A DNA stretch of 64,000 nucleotides from Bryum argenteum. Taxonomy: Eukaryota; Streptophyta; Bryopsida; Bryales; Bryaceae. Shown here piece after piece: positions 21,751 through 32,045 of this stretch (its first letter is position 1; the number at the start of each line of letters is the position of its first letter). A program made the position numbers and the translations under genes. The notes under the pieces are model-generated. The model had not been told where the DNA came from. It saw nothing but the letters and a program-made list of their open reading frames with translations, and did no database searches. Location of the stretch: NCBI GenBank assembly GCA_037043015.1, contig CM073330.1:2567263-2631262 (forward strand). The letters run 5' to 3'.

Positions 21751-23788
21751 ATGGTTGCACCGTACATCCTCGCTGGTTCCTTTGCGGAGGTGGAGAAGCC
21801 CGCACTGCCGGAGGTCTTTCACATTGACGACCTGTTGGACTTCAGTTGCGAGGACATCGGAGGTCCTATAGTCGGCGGGGAGTTGCAACTGTCTGGCTTG
21901 ACGACGGTGGAGAGCTCAGTGAATGGTGGCGAAGCAAGTCAGTCGTCGTCTGTGGAAGTTAAAAGCGAGCTAGTAGAGCCTGCTGCACTAGAGGACATCG
22001 AAGTGAAGACAGACCTCTGCGTGCCAGTAAGTCTTGAATTTCGGTGCTCTTGCAGTGAATGCGAGTCATTGTGTGATAAAACTTACAACTAAGTCTCTGA
22101 GTTCGTGTTGCGCTCACTGGACATGGTGTTGAGCGTCTGCTGGTAAGTTTTAAATTGACGATTCCGGTGGAAATCATTCGTCTCAGACTATCTGAAATTT
22201 TTAGCTACAGTTTTAGCCTGCTTCTCTAATTGTCTCACGGTCCTGTATGTTGACATTGTCTCGAATCGTCTCTGTCCATGGTCTGCGTTTGTTCGTCTCA
22301 AACCTCAGGATTTACAAAATAAACTTCAGAGCCACGAGTCGACGTATATGTCTCCTCGCTGCTCTCTTTGCATCGAGCTCTTGTGACTGTATGCAGCGGA
22401 AAATGTGATGGCTTCACATTACGAAATAAACTGAAGTGTCTACATTTTCTTTTTCCGCCTCCCGTCCCACGTTGCGTCTGTTGAAAACGAGCTTGTATAT
22501 AATTGGTCGAGTTTGCATGACGTTACAGTGTGTGACATGTGCTTAGGAACTGAATGCCTCTCGAATTACGATGCACTGCACTTGAGTCATGCATTCGATC
22601 ATATAATCTTCTATACTGGCATGTGTGAGTCATAGCTCATCATGTTGTTTCATCCTTGTGCAGTGTGATGACCTTGCGGACCTCGAATGGCTTTCGTCGT
22701 TCGTAGAGGACTCGTTCGTGGACACTCCAGAGGTTTACTCAGCATACGGTAGCTTTCCGTCCGCGAAAGCAAACATGGAACGGACGCCATGCGCGAAAAT
22801 GAGCGATCCTTACCAGAAATCAAGCCCTGTCTCAGTTCTGGAGAATAGTGCGACATCGTCTGAGCTGACTGGGCAAGATTACAGAGATGTGTCGGTGCCT
22901 GGGAGAGCACGAAGCAAAAGGTCAAGGACAGGCGCTCGGATTTGGACATCAACAATTCTTCCCACGAGCTCCTCTGTGAATAGTTTCGAATCGATGGGAG
23001 CCGACTCGTATGCCATGTCCTACTCGCCTATCGAGTCCGAAGATGCCTCCGGTGAGAGTACGGTAGATGCTGTGGAGCAAGAGGACGAGGACTCGCAGAG
23101 CTCGAAGCGGTACAAGCTCACAACAAGCAGCCACAACCAGAATCATAGCAGCAGCATGCACATCAACAGCAATAGCAATAGCAACAGCCACAACAAGGGG
23201 AGGAAGAAGAATCAAGACAACGCGCAACCGTGGCGGTGTTTGCATTGTCAAACTCAGCGCACACCGCAATGGAGGACAGGACCGATGGGACCGAAGACTT
23301 TGTGTAATGCATGTGGAGTTCGTTACAAATCAGGAAGGTTGCTCCCCGAGTACCGACCCGCTGGCTCACCGACGTACGTTGCCTCCAAGCATTCACACTC
23401 GCACAAGAAAGTACTCGAAATGAGACGGGAGCGGGAGCTACGAGGGCAACATCATCAACATCAGATGCCCCAACATTCACTTCACGGAGCAACTCCGTTG
23501 CGTGAGAAGACCAACCACCAGAAAGACCAGGGACTCAAAACCCCGACCTTCGACCACGTGAAGTCTGAGTACCAAAGCTACAGCTCCAAAACCCTCGAAA
23601 TTCAGTCCAAGTGTTTCCCGAAGCCGTTGGAATTGCCGCGACCAATCAAGCTTGAAGTGCCGAAGTACGAGTCCAACAACAACACCGTAGACTTTTCCAA
23701 GTGCTTGACAAGTACTACAGCCGTTCATGGCTCTCGATTGGATTTCGAGCTCGATGACAACACTCTCAGAGACATGAGGGGATTATAG
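21751..23788 (+). CDS. GATA-type zinc-finger transcription factor, plant A subfamily
   Basis: Two exons, 21751-22026 and 22664-23788, joined in phase 0 at GT-AG sites, encode 466 residues. The protein binds GATA-motif DNA in the nucleus. A single class IV finger C-x2-C-x18-C-x2-C (Cys284, 287, 306, 309) contains the family core [20 protein letters not shown] and continues [13 protein letters not shown], the plant A-subfamily signature. Other matching marks are the exon 2 start [18 protein letters not shown], a basic [14 protein letters not shown] segment (nuclear localisation) and [10 protein letters not shown] after the finger. An acidic N-terminus and a His/Asn/Ser-rich spacer just before the finger are low-complexity. 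At 466 residues it is longer than most angiosperm A-GATAs, chiefly through the spacer and C-terminal tail. The intron (637 bp) sits where this subfamily commonly has one. Start ATG is the first in frame. Confidence 0.95.
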
Positions 23789-24887
23789 AAAAAAATACAG
23801 AAAATGTCAAAAAAAAATTAGCTGATTGAGTGAATATATATTCTTTTGGGGACCATATGAAGAGACTTGTACATGGGAGTGATAGTATCAGACACAGAAA
23901 GAGAGGCTTAGAAGATCCTGAAGTCGACCCCCCCCCCCACCCTTTTACCAGTGCCCCTGATTTTGCTATTAGTACCCCCTTAGCGGCAAGAGTGTTACTA
24001 GCTCGTTGTGAAATTGACAACGGTTTGTAGATGATGAGAGGCACTTGTCTGGCAATGCCCTGTAGCAGCAATTCAACTGAAATTCTAGTCGTTCTGAAAG
24101 TATTTGGCCAAATATCTCATTCTAGTCGTTCTAATGAACGTTTGGTGGTTTGAATTTGTGTGCACGAGCTTGACAAGGCAGGCCGATTCGTTTGAATACC
24201 ATCATGTGCATGGGCGGAGCATCATCAGAGTGGGACCCTTTCTCTGATAATGAAAGCTCTTACAAGCCCTGGGGACGCTCATGTGCGAAGAAATAAGGGG
24301 ATTCCTTTTCTTCAGAGAGGTCCCACCCGACACCACTTCCAATTGCAGACTTGGCAAGCTACTCTAACTAAATCCATTGAGTACTTACACTGTCCCCCCC
24401 TGAGCCTCTCTGACATTAATGAATACGTTGCAGGAGCGTACTCATGACCTCATTCGTTTAATTGACAACTAGAATACCAGTTTCTGGATCCAGCTCCAGC
24501 AAGGTGAGCCAATTTTACTTGAACTTGGCTGTATATGCACAAGAAGCAGAAGCGGGTTTTAAGCAGGTCCCACTGAGATTGCTGCTCTTCATGCATTCCT
24601 GCCTGGCCCTGGCCTGCTCAATAATGGAATATATGAAGAGGCTCTTGGAAGGGAGGAATAATAATGAAGAACGGGAGCCAGTTGGCAGCAGTTTAATCAA
24701 TTGGTGGAGGAATCCAGTCCCAATCACAGCGATGGCCTCTCATAGACGGAATTCATTGTGGACCCAGATGGAAAGGGTCAATTATTTACTCCTATGCATG
24801 TGTTTCCCTCTTTTTAATCACTCTCTCATAATATTGTTCAAGTCAAACTGATACTCTAGTGCATGGGTCCTTTTCTTCTAGACCATC
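23789..24887. other. 3' flank of the GATA gene and intergenic DNA
   Basis: Contains a C run (about 23929-23939) and no recognised gene. Frames at 24250-24850 have no family resemblance. The near end is probably the GATA 3' trailer, but no polyadenylation site could be fixed. Confidence 0.45.
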
Positions 24888-24891
24888 TTGT

Positions 24892-25775
24892 CCCCTAAAG
24901 TCGAAAGCCCCCAAAACTGCTCAAAACCACCCTCTTTCAATGCAAGATGATTTTTTAAAAACTTTTGACGTAATCTCAAGTATGTAACCGTAAGATCTTA
25001 TACCTAACTTGTCCATGTATGTGTGTACCAAAACTTAGTATCAAACGGATTGTGAGGTTGTAACACTCAAAGTTGAGCAGTTTTGGGGGCTTTCGACTTT
25101 AGGGGATAGGATTGTGAGGTTGTAACACTCAAAGTTGAAAAAATAGTTCTTTCCCCTTGTTGCAAAATGGGTTTGAAGTTATTTGTGAGCCTCGAAAACT
25201 AATTTTAAGAGTAAATTTGAAATGTGGCTCTTAAATTCTTGTTCCTAAGTGAGTTAGGGAACATGCATGTGTATGCAATTTTTACCCTCGTGCAACCTAT
25301 AAAACCTAAAGAAATGCTTGAATTTTCACATGGAGGTATACTAAAGTTCAACTCCAAAGGCCCCTTTTTGATAACAAAAATGGCATGGGAAGAATACTTG
25401 GATGAAGGATCCAAACAATGAGATTATGCCTTAAAACCTTATTTCTTAGTACAAAAAATAAAATTCGAAAAAAGTAAAATCTTAACGTCTGGTGAATTTT
25501 TGAAGTTCTAGCCATCATATCTATTTTGGGCAAATTTTGAGAATAAGCGAGCATATGCTGCAGATTGGGCAGATTTCAGATAGTGTTTTCAAACTTGGAC
25601 AATGAATATCTCCTAAAGTGTGGGGAATTTTGAAGCAAGAAATGACTTTTCGGAAAGGTATCCAAAAACACTACAACTTGCAAAAGGTCTCAAGTTCATA
25701 CGAGCTAAATAAAGTAAATAAGGGGTTGATCGAATCCCCAAACGACCCGTTTTGGGCTCTTTTTGACATTAGGGG
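24892..25775. mobile_element. Larger TTAA-type element, about 0.88 kb, with internal terminal copy
   Basis: The left end CCCCTAAAGTCGAAAGCCCC is inversely related to the right end (GGCTCTTTTTGACATTAGGGG). Flanks TTGT (24888-24891) and TTAT (25776-25779) look like decayed TTAA. An inverted copy of the left terminus (33 bp, perfect by eye) also sits inside at about 25073-25105. It is followed by a repeat of ATTGTGAGGTTGTAACACTC. The body (AATCTCAAGTATGTAA, AAATGGCATG, TTTTGAGAATAA) is shared with 41595-42433 and 43615-44100. No open frame. Confidence 0.65.
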
Positions 25776-25849
25776 TTATATGACCAAATTTCCTCCCACA
25801 TCATCAAAGTTGTTACTAACTTTTTACTCTCGGAGAAAGTTGATATTTT

Positions 25850-25940
25850 CACCAAGCTATTCACCAATGTCTTTACAAGACTCTTCACCAATATTTCTAT
25901 CAAGAATGTCTCATTCCATTCAACTTGGTGGAGATACTGG
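25850..25940 (-). repeat. Dispersed repeat, ACCAAG/CTTGGTG family, copy 4
   Basis: Reverse orientation relative to the copies at 5361, 7911 and 9971. Shows CTCTTCACCAATATTTCTAT, CAAGAATGTCTCATTCCATT and CAACTTGGTGGAGA. Confidence 0.65.
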
Positions 25941-26551
25941 ACTACGCTTCTAGTGCGTCGTTAACATGAACTTTTCTCCCAAACAAACCACCCCTATCTA
26001 TATTTGTCACTCATAATATTCATATGTCCTCAAAGAGACAAGATTTTAGTGGTTGTGATTGTGTTGTTCCGCTCAAACTAAAACTCTAGAAGACAAGTCT
26101 TTTCATGTTGTATGACCAAACCTTTTCTCATATTGAAGAGGATTTCACTTACACTTTTAGTCTAACTCGGAAAGTTCTTTAGAAAAAAACCATCCCTATC
26201 ACTCATTTTTTAATTTCTCTAATCATTGGAGCAATACATCGAGAACCAAAGCATTTTCTTGCTCGGCGTACCTTCTACTATGCTAGAGTAGAGATCATAA
26301 AACCTTAATAAAATTTTACATCCATAATAGATACACCACTCATCCAAGTCTCTCTACCGAAAAACATCAACCACCTATACAATCTTATTGTTCATACTAA
26401 ATATCCAATCACACCAATTGACATTATAGTCATGTACGAGTCTATTTCTTCATCATTTATTGAGTACTTGTTCTCGAATAGAGTGATACAAATTCGGTCA
26501 AAGAGTACATAACTTCCTCCACGTCTTGCCATGACTTAGCCACATGATACA

Positions 26552-26676
26552 TTTTACTCCGGTACAAATTTTACTCCGGTACAAATTTTACTCCGGTACA
26601 AATTTCACTCCGATACAAATTTCACCCCGGTACAAATTTTACTCGCGTACAAATTTCACTCCGGTACAAATTTTTA
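26552..26676 (+). repeat. 17-bp minisatellite, about seven units
   Basis: The unit TTTACTCCGGTACAAAT is repeated head to tail. The first three copies are nearly identical and later ones vary at one to three positions (TTCACTCCGATACAAAT, TTCACCCCGGTACAAAT, TTTACTCGCGTACAAAT). Confidence 0.92.
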
Positions 26677-26745
26677 CTACGCACTATAGAAGCCCCTCTC
26701 TCTATACATGAAACATATATTGTTGCATCTTTCCGTTAGAACAAC

Positions 26746-27043
26746 TAAGGTAGACAGACCCAAAACCGACAGGCGACCAATAACCGATCTAGCCCAATTC
26801 CTAGATTTTGAAAGGACAGATGTACCTCATTTGTATATTTGAGCATGAGGTCGGTTTTAGGTCGCAAGCAACTTTTCACTTCAAACAATTATAACTATTT
26901 GAATAATGCAAATAAAATCACGAAACTTTTTGCATTCAACAAGAACCTTATGTTTGCACACATGAAAAATTCTAAAAAATATATATACCTTAATATCATG
27001 TGCTAAAATCCTTAAGTTGTCGGTTATAGGTCTGTCTACCTTA
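26746..27043. mobile_element. MITE with TAAGGTAGACAGACC ends, 298 bp
   Basis: The left end TAAGGTAGACAGACCCAAAA is mirrored by the right end GGTCTGTCTACCTTA, followed inward by the AACCGAC/GTCGGTT pair. The family is the same as the host element at 54313-55118, whose native length is nearly identical (CCTAGATTxTxAAAxGACAGATG-type interior). Target duplication is uncertain (possibly TA). Confidence 0.75.
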
Positions 27044-27464
27044 CCAAGAACAACTTTCATACAAGACAAATTAATAAACAAGAAAGGGTTTGTTGCACCA
27101 CACATAAAGCATCCTCCTCAAATTCCCCCTTTTTGCAGCTTCCAAGCCCAAGTTATTGGAGTATGGTCAATAATGTACGGTGGGGCCTTACAAGCCCCAC
27201 ACTTTTTTTCAGCAAGAATAATTATTAAGAGTTTTGTACTAAACCCTTTTTGGTTATACTAGTCAAAGATCCATTGAATATGTGCATTATGTTGATGCTT
27301 TCAAAATAATGTGTCCACATGTGTTCTTACTTCCAACCCCCACGTTTTATATGTACACACACCTACTAAAGATTTTTGATTGATACATTAAATGGTCAAA
27401 ATGAGAAAAAAAAAACATAGCCATAAACGAGATTGTAATTTTAACCCCTAAAGAAGTGAGTGGT

Positions 27465-27810
27465 TTTTGGGATTGCCGGTAATGTAGATGAAGGGGTCAA
27501 AAGTAATTCTTTTGCCTAAGATTTTTATTGGGTACTACCTATACTACGAGGTGTGTGTATGAGAATTTGCAAAGTCAAATTCCAAATTATTAATCTTTAA
27601 CGCAAAGTTAAGTTTTCAAGCCTAGATAGGGGAGCGAGAAATTATTTTTATTTTTTTATTTTTTTATTTTTTTTTGTTTTAACTTATTATTTTTTGGAAA
27701 TATGTTTATAGTGATACTACTACTTAAATTTTCAAATTATTCAAGTTCAAGCTCTTACCAATTTTACAAGGGCAGCCTTCAAAATCACACCAAGATCATT
27801 CAAATCGGAG
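27465..27810 (+). repeat. Dispersed repeat shared with 57250-57560
   Basis: Shared words in the same order: GTAGATGAAGGGGTCA against CTAGATGAAGAGGTCA, TTTGCCTAAGATTTT against TTGGCCTAAGATTTT, GAATTTGCAAAGT against AATTTGCAAAAGT, and ACAAGGGCAGCCTTCAAAAT against ACAAGGGATACCTTCAAAAT. A TTAACCCCTAAAG end (27440 onward) lies just upstream. Class unknown. Confidence 0.55.
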
Positions 27811-28289
27811 GTACATTATAACCTCTCAATCTAATTTTTAATGTACCCATGTAGTATATATCTTAGACTCTAATTGGTCCAATCTCTTACACACTTTCGC
27901 ACAATCTCCAAAATTCGCAACTCCCTACTAAGTCTCCCAATTCAAGATTTGTGTGAATTTCTATCATTACATGAAAATCTAAGTAGAGAACCATAATGAA
28001 CCCCATGCTTGGATGCCCATAGTGAGTGACACTAGTTGGCTTGAGCATACCACATGAATACACCCCAGTGAGGCCTTTCACACCCACCTTGTGAGCAAAT
28101 CGCTACAAGTGCTATACTCGTTGACATAGTGCCTAATATTCTCGAGCCACTTTTCTACTAGTACAATTTTTAATCCTCCAACCTCATTCACGAAAACAAC
28201 ATCTTCTTCATTTCAATAACCATTGTCAAAAATGGACATATCACTTACCTACATAAGCCAAACAAACTCTCATCATTTGAAGTTACAAA

Positions 28290-28432
28290 CAGTGTTGTCT
28301 TATCTGACAAAATTCCTCAGACACAATCTAGATGAGATGTACATTTGATACATTCAAGACGTCTTAAATGTACATTTCATCTAAATTATGTCTGACAAAT
28401 GAATAAGAATTTTGTCCGATAAGACAACCCTG
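28290..28432. mobile_element. hAT-type MITE, 143 bp
   Basis: The ends CAGTGTTGTCTTATCTGACA and GTCCGATAAGACAACCCTG are inverse copies over about 25 bp. A perfect 8-bp duplication GTTACAAA flanks the element (28282-28289 and 28433-28440), the hAT target-site size. The inner part has a second inverted pair around ATGTACATTT. The deleted copy at 4239-4310 and the related-ended element at 30379 show the family is dispersed. Confidence 0.9.
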
Positions 28433-28619
28433 GTTACAAATAATATATATTCTCTTTCATGAATGCACACTCATTCACAACAAGAGAAGCAAAGCACTAG
28501 TCGGTGCTTCCCTTGCGGAGGTACCGACAGCGACATTCGGCGAAATGATTTCCACCACCCTCACTCACTCCTTCATTGAAACGATAAATTTTTAATATCC
28601 TTTTTTTCTTACAGGAGCC

Positions 28620-28705
28620 ATTACTATTATTACTATTACTATTATTAGTATTAGTATTATTAGTATTATTAGTATTAGTATTAGTATTAGTATTATTATT
28701 ATTAT
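28620..28705 (+). repeat. ATT/AGT trinucleotide microsatellite
   Basis: About 85 bases built from ATTATT, ATTAGT and TATTAG triplets. In one minus-strand frame it would spell an Asn/Thr run, which I take as chance. Confidence 0.9.
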
Positions 28706-28925
28706 GAGTACAGTAGAATTCATTCTGGCATTCTGTTAGAAATCCACCTGCAACCAACACCCCACTTCTGGTGTCAGTTTCGATCAGTCTGTGCTTGTTT
28801 TATTGAGCCTGTTTTATGATGGCTGACCCAGTTTTCTGTTTTGTGTGACCCTTGCAGAAAAATTAATTATGGAAAAGGAGACTCACATGGAAAATCATTG
28901 ATGACACTCGAATAAGGAAAATGGA

Positions 28926-29345
28926 ATATCACTCTTGAACACGTATTTCTCGTTAGAATGGAAATATCTAAGTTATCAATGATAGTTGAGCTTGAGTCGA
29001 GATGAATGTACACACAGATTGGGTACTTCACTGAAACTAGACAAAACAATCAATTGTTGATATTTTCAAATGGTCATATCTTACTCACATTTTGTTCGAA
29101 TTGAGCATATGAGGTGATTAAGCACATCTACAGAACAAGTAGATGTTCAAAAACACCTCATATGCCCAATTTGGACAAAATTTGAGTAAGTTATGATCAT
29201 TTGAAAATATCAACAATTGATTGTTTTGTCCAGTTTCAGTAAAGTACCCAATCTGTGGGTACATTCAGCTTGACTCGAGCTAAACTATATCTTCCAGAAT
29301 CATTGTAATGAAATACACGTTCTTGCTCTTGTAAGATACTAGAAT
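28926..29345. repeat. Long foldback (inverted repeat), about 420 bp
   Basis: The left arm (about 28926-29133) and right arm (about 29141-29345) are inverse copies, with the best-matching inner 140 bp including CAATCAATTGTTGATATTTT and CAGATTGGGTACTT. The centre is only a few bases (CATCTAC-AGAACAA-GTAGATG). A transcript would form one long hairpin. No flanking target duplication was identified. Confidence 0.85.
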
Positions 29346-29882
29346 GTACCCTGAACACGTTCAATTTCTGTAATATCACACCCTCCTACCTTTGTGATGT
29401 TACTCCTCCAACCTTATAATATCACACCCCTGCTTCTCGGTGAAACTCGACAAGCTACTCAAGACACTTCACCCAAAGTAATGCACCGTGAGATTGAATC
29501 ACTTTTTGGTTAGTCTAAGCTAAACATCCAAACTTGCATTGATTGGTTTATAATTATCCGAGCTTTTAATGAAATCTTATGATTCAATTGATTTCTATGT
29601 ACAATCCACCAATGACAACATTCAATTGATGGCTACATGAAAATAGTCACAAGCAAGAGGGAGGGGGGGGGGGGGAGGGAACAATGAACAAGAATGTGAA
29701 ACCATTAAATTTGTCACATTCACATTCTCCTTGCTATTGCAGAATACGAGGGACATGGATATTGATGTGGAGATTGACATGTGAATTGTTTACACACCAT
29801 CTTTGTGAGTGAGTGTGTCTATTGTTCTTCAATGTCCGTAACTCAATGACAAGCTCACATATTGATGATAGCATTGAGTTTT

Positions 29883-30086
29883 CACTACTAGATTTTGACT
29901 CCATTTGCTACGTTTTGTTTTCATAAAAGCCACGTACGGGGAGTAGCTTATCGTACGTTTTTGGTACAATGTAGTTTCAGAAGCTACGTTTCAACAAAAA
30001 TGTGCTAACATGTAGTTTCAACTACTCTCCAAACATGACTTTTATGAAAACAAAAACGTAGCAAATGAGGTCAAATTCTAGTAGTG
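29883..30086. mobile_element. CACTA-type MITE, 204 bp
   Basis: The ends CACTACTAGATTTTGACTCC and GTCAAATTCTAGTAGTG are inverse copies. The match continues inward through TTTGCTACGTTTTGTTTTCA, giving arms of about 60 bp. Flanks TTT and TTC differ by one base from a perfect 3-bp duplication. It is a different subfamily from 4859-5067. Confidence 0.82.
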
Positions 30087-30378
30087 TTCTAGGTTAGTAC
30101 TAAGGTACAAGAATATATATATCCTATACTTTTAAATTCCATGAAATATTTAATTGGTGTTACGATGTACTTGAATCCAAATTTGCACACACATGTCTTG
30201 ATTTCGTAGTGTGCTTATATGCTCAAAGTTGTTTCCACATTAAAATCTTAATTTGGTTGAAAATGGCGATGTTATGTAAAGGTGGTCTTTTCAGGAAGGT
30301 TAGGATTAAGTAAGAAGGAACTGAGGGTGATATTACAATGATAGTGATATTATAGGCAGGAATTATTGACGCCTGAAG

Positions 30379-30545
30379 CAGGGTTGTCTTGTGCGACATT
30401 GTTGAATGTTAGACGCACACGACATTCATACAGACATCCACCCTTGGAGGAGGCAGACGACATTAGAGAGGCAAGAACTCGACGTCACACAAATATGTCG
30501 ATCACGACAATTTAGACAGGAAAATGTGTCATGTAAGACAACCCA
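30379..30545. mobile_element. Possible hAT-type MITE
   Basis: The left end CAGGGTTGTCTTGTGCGACA and right end TGTCATGTAAGACAACCCA are imperfect inverse copies and match the terminal CAGGGTTGTCTTA of the hAT element at 28290-28432. No 8-bp duplication was found. Confidence 0.5.
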
Positions 30546-32045
30546 ACCCGCTCCAAACAATCATATCTAAAATCTGTGAACAATTTTATTTTTGAATTCA
30601 ATTTTGGGAAATCCAATTGTAGAATTTTGTTCAGAAGTGTCTAATTAGACTACCCACCAATTTTTATCAAATTTCATTATACGGATCTTGAGATAAATTG
30701 AGTCAAAGTTTCAGTTATTACAATAACAACATAATTATCTTGTTTAAGCAAATCGATGACAATGTGGTTGATTTTCTTTTGAGGTTAAGTAAACTCAACC
30801 AGGGTGTTCAGATTAGTACGCAAATTAACCATATAAGGTTTGCCCTAAATTTTTCTTTTCATACATTAGCAGGTGTTTTGACATTTGTCGGACCTCGATC
30901 GAGCAAAATTCGAATGTTGATTTGCAATGAACGATGCTGACAATTGTGCGATCGATCATGCCGAAAACGCGGTCTCAGGGAGACTGATATTCGCTTAATT
31001 CGAAGTTCTGGCGAGTTTTAGGCTTCAGATTCTGATTAGGAATCAATCGAGAACGAGATCGGCTTGAAGTTCCATCATCCTACGTACGTTTTCTTTTCTT
31101 GCTCCGGAAAGAAATCGTAGCCGAGAATTTTCACTGTATGTTATGAGTTTCCGACCTAATACGAGCATGTTTCAAATCTTTAAATGTGTATTTCAGCTTC
31201 AATCGAAAGAAAAGGCAGTGTAATAGTAACTATGATGATCATGAGGAGGAGAGTATGTGTAACATTTTGACATGAATAGTTATGGCATAATCTCGATCTT
31301 TTATGACGCTCAGAAATTTTAACTGGAAAACGAAAACAATCTCATTAGTCTAATCAGAGATTGAATACAGTCTTTCCATTGCGATTCATAGCTGAGAGAT
31401 ATTGAGGTTAAATCACGAAAGATCTGGATAATCTTTGTTCAGTATGTGTATTCGCTGCTCAAGAAGACAATCTTTAATGTAAAACTCGAAACTCAGTGTA
31501 TGATTTTGAAATGTATACTTCATCTCACAAAATGTGTCACGAAAAATTCTTGTATACGAAATTATCTTGTCCTCAACTTACTCGGAGATATACTTGAGCA
31601 TTAGAGATCGAGTGCATTTTGTCATGCTTGATTGCATTTCTTGTGGATCATAGGGGGTGAGAAACTGGAGTTAAATACAAGTACAGAAGTCCTCGGGGAT
31701 TAGATCAGCAACAATTTCAAGGTATTTTTGAATCTTTGCAGCTTCAGAAGAGAATCTCAAAGAGTCAAGAATCGAAAGAAATGCAATCAAGAACGTGATT
31801 CATTGTGAGAAGGAACCTTATTCTGGTCAATTTTCAGGTGCTAAGTGAAAGACTTCGCAGCCGTGATTTCAAAGGGAGTTTGTGAGCTAGTGCCTTTTGG
31901 AGTAACGTTCCCTGGAGGAGCACAAGCTCTTTCTCTCTCAGATACATGAAGGTATCACTATTTTCACTCTTATGTTTTATATTTACTTACTTTCGATAAT
32001 GAGATCGTTTGAATAAATCTCTGCGACGATTGTGATATTGTTACG
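30546..32045. other. Upstream region of the pyrophosphatase gene
   Basis: From about 30900 the sequence is more balanced in composition and probably holds the promoter and leader of the gene that starts at 32046. No other coding frame is convincing. A CTTTCTCTCTCAGATACATG segment lies near 31930. Confidence 0.4.

Noticed and set aside
22949-23492. Several overlapping frames within the GATA gene on both strands
   Set aside because: Shadows of the GC-rich GATA exon; only the frame carrying the zinc finger is consistent across exons.
28497-28760. Minus-strand frame rich in Asn and Thr
   Set aside because: Translation of an ATT/AGT microsatellite; flanks show no coding character.
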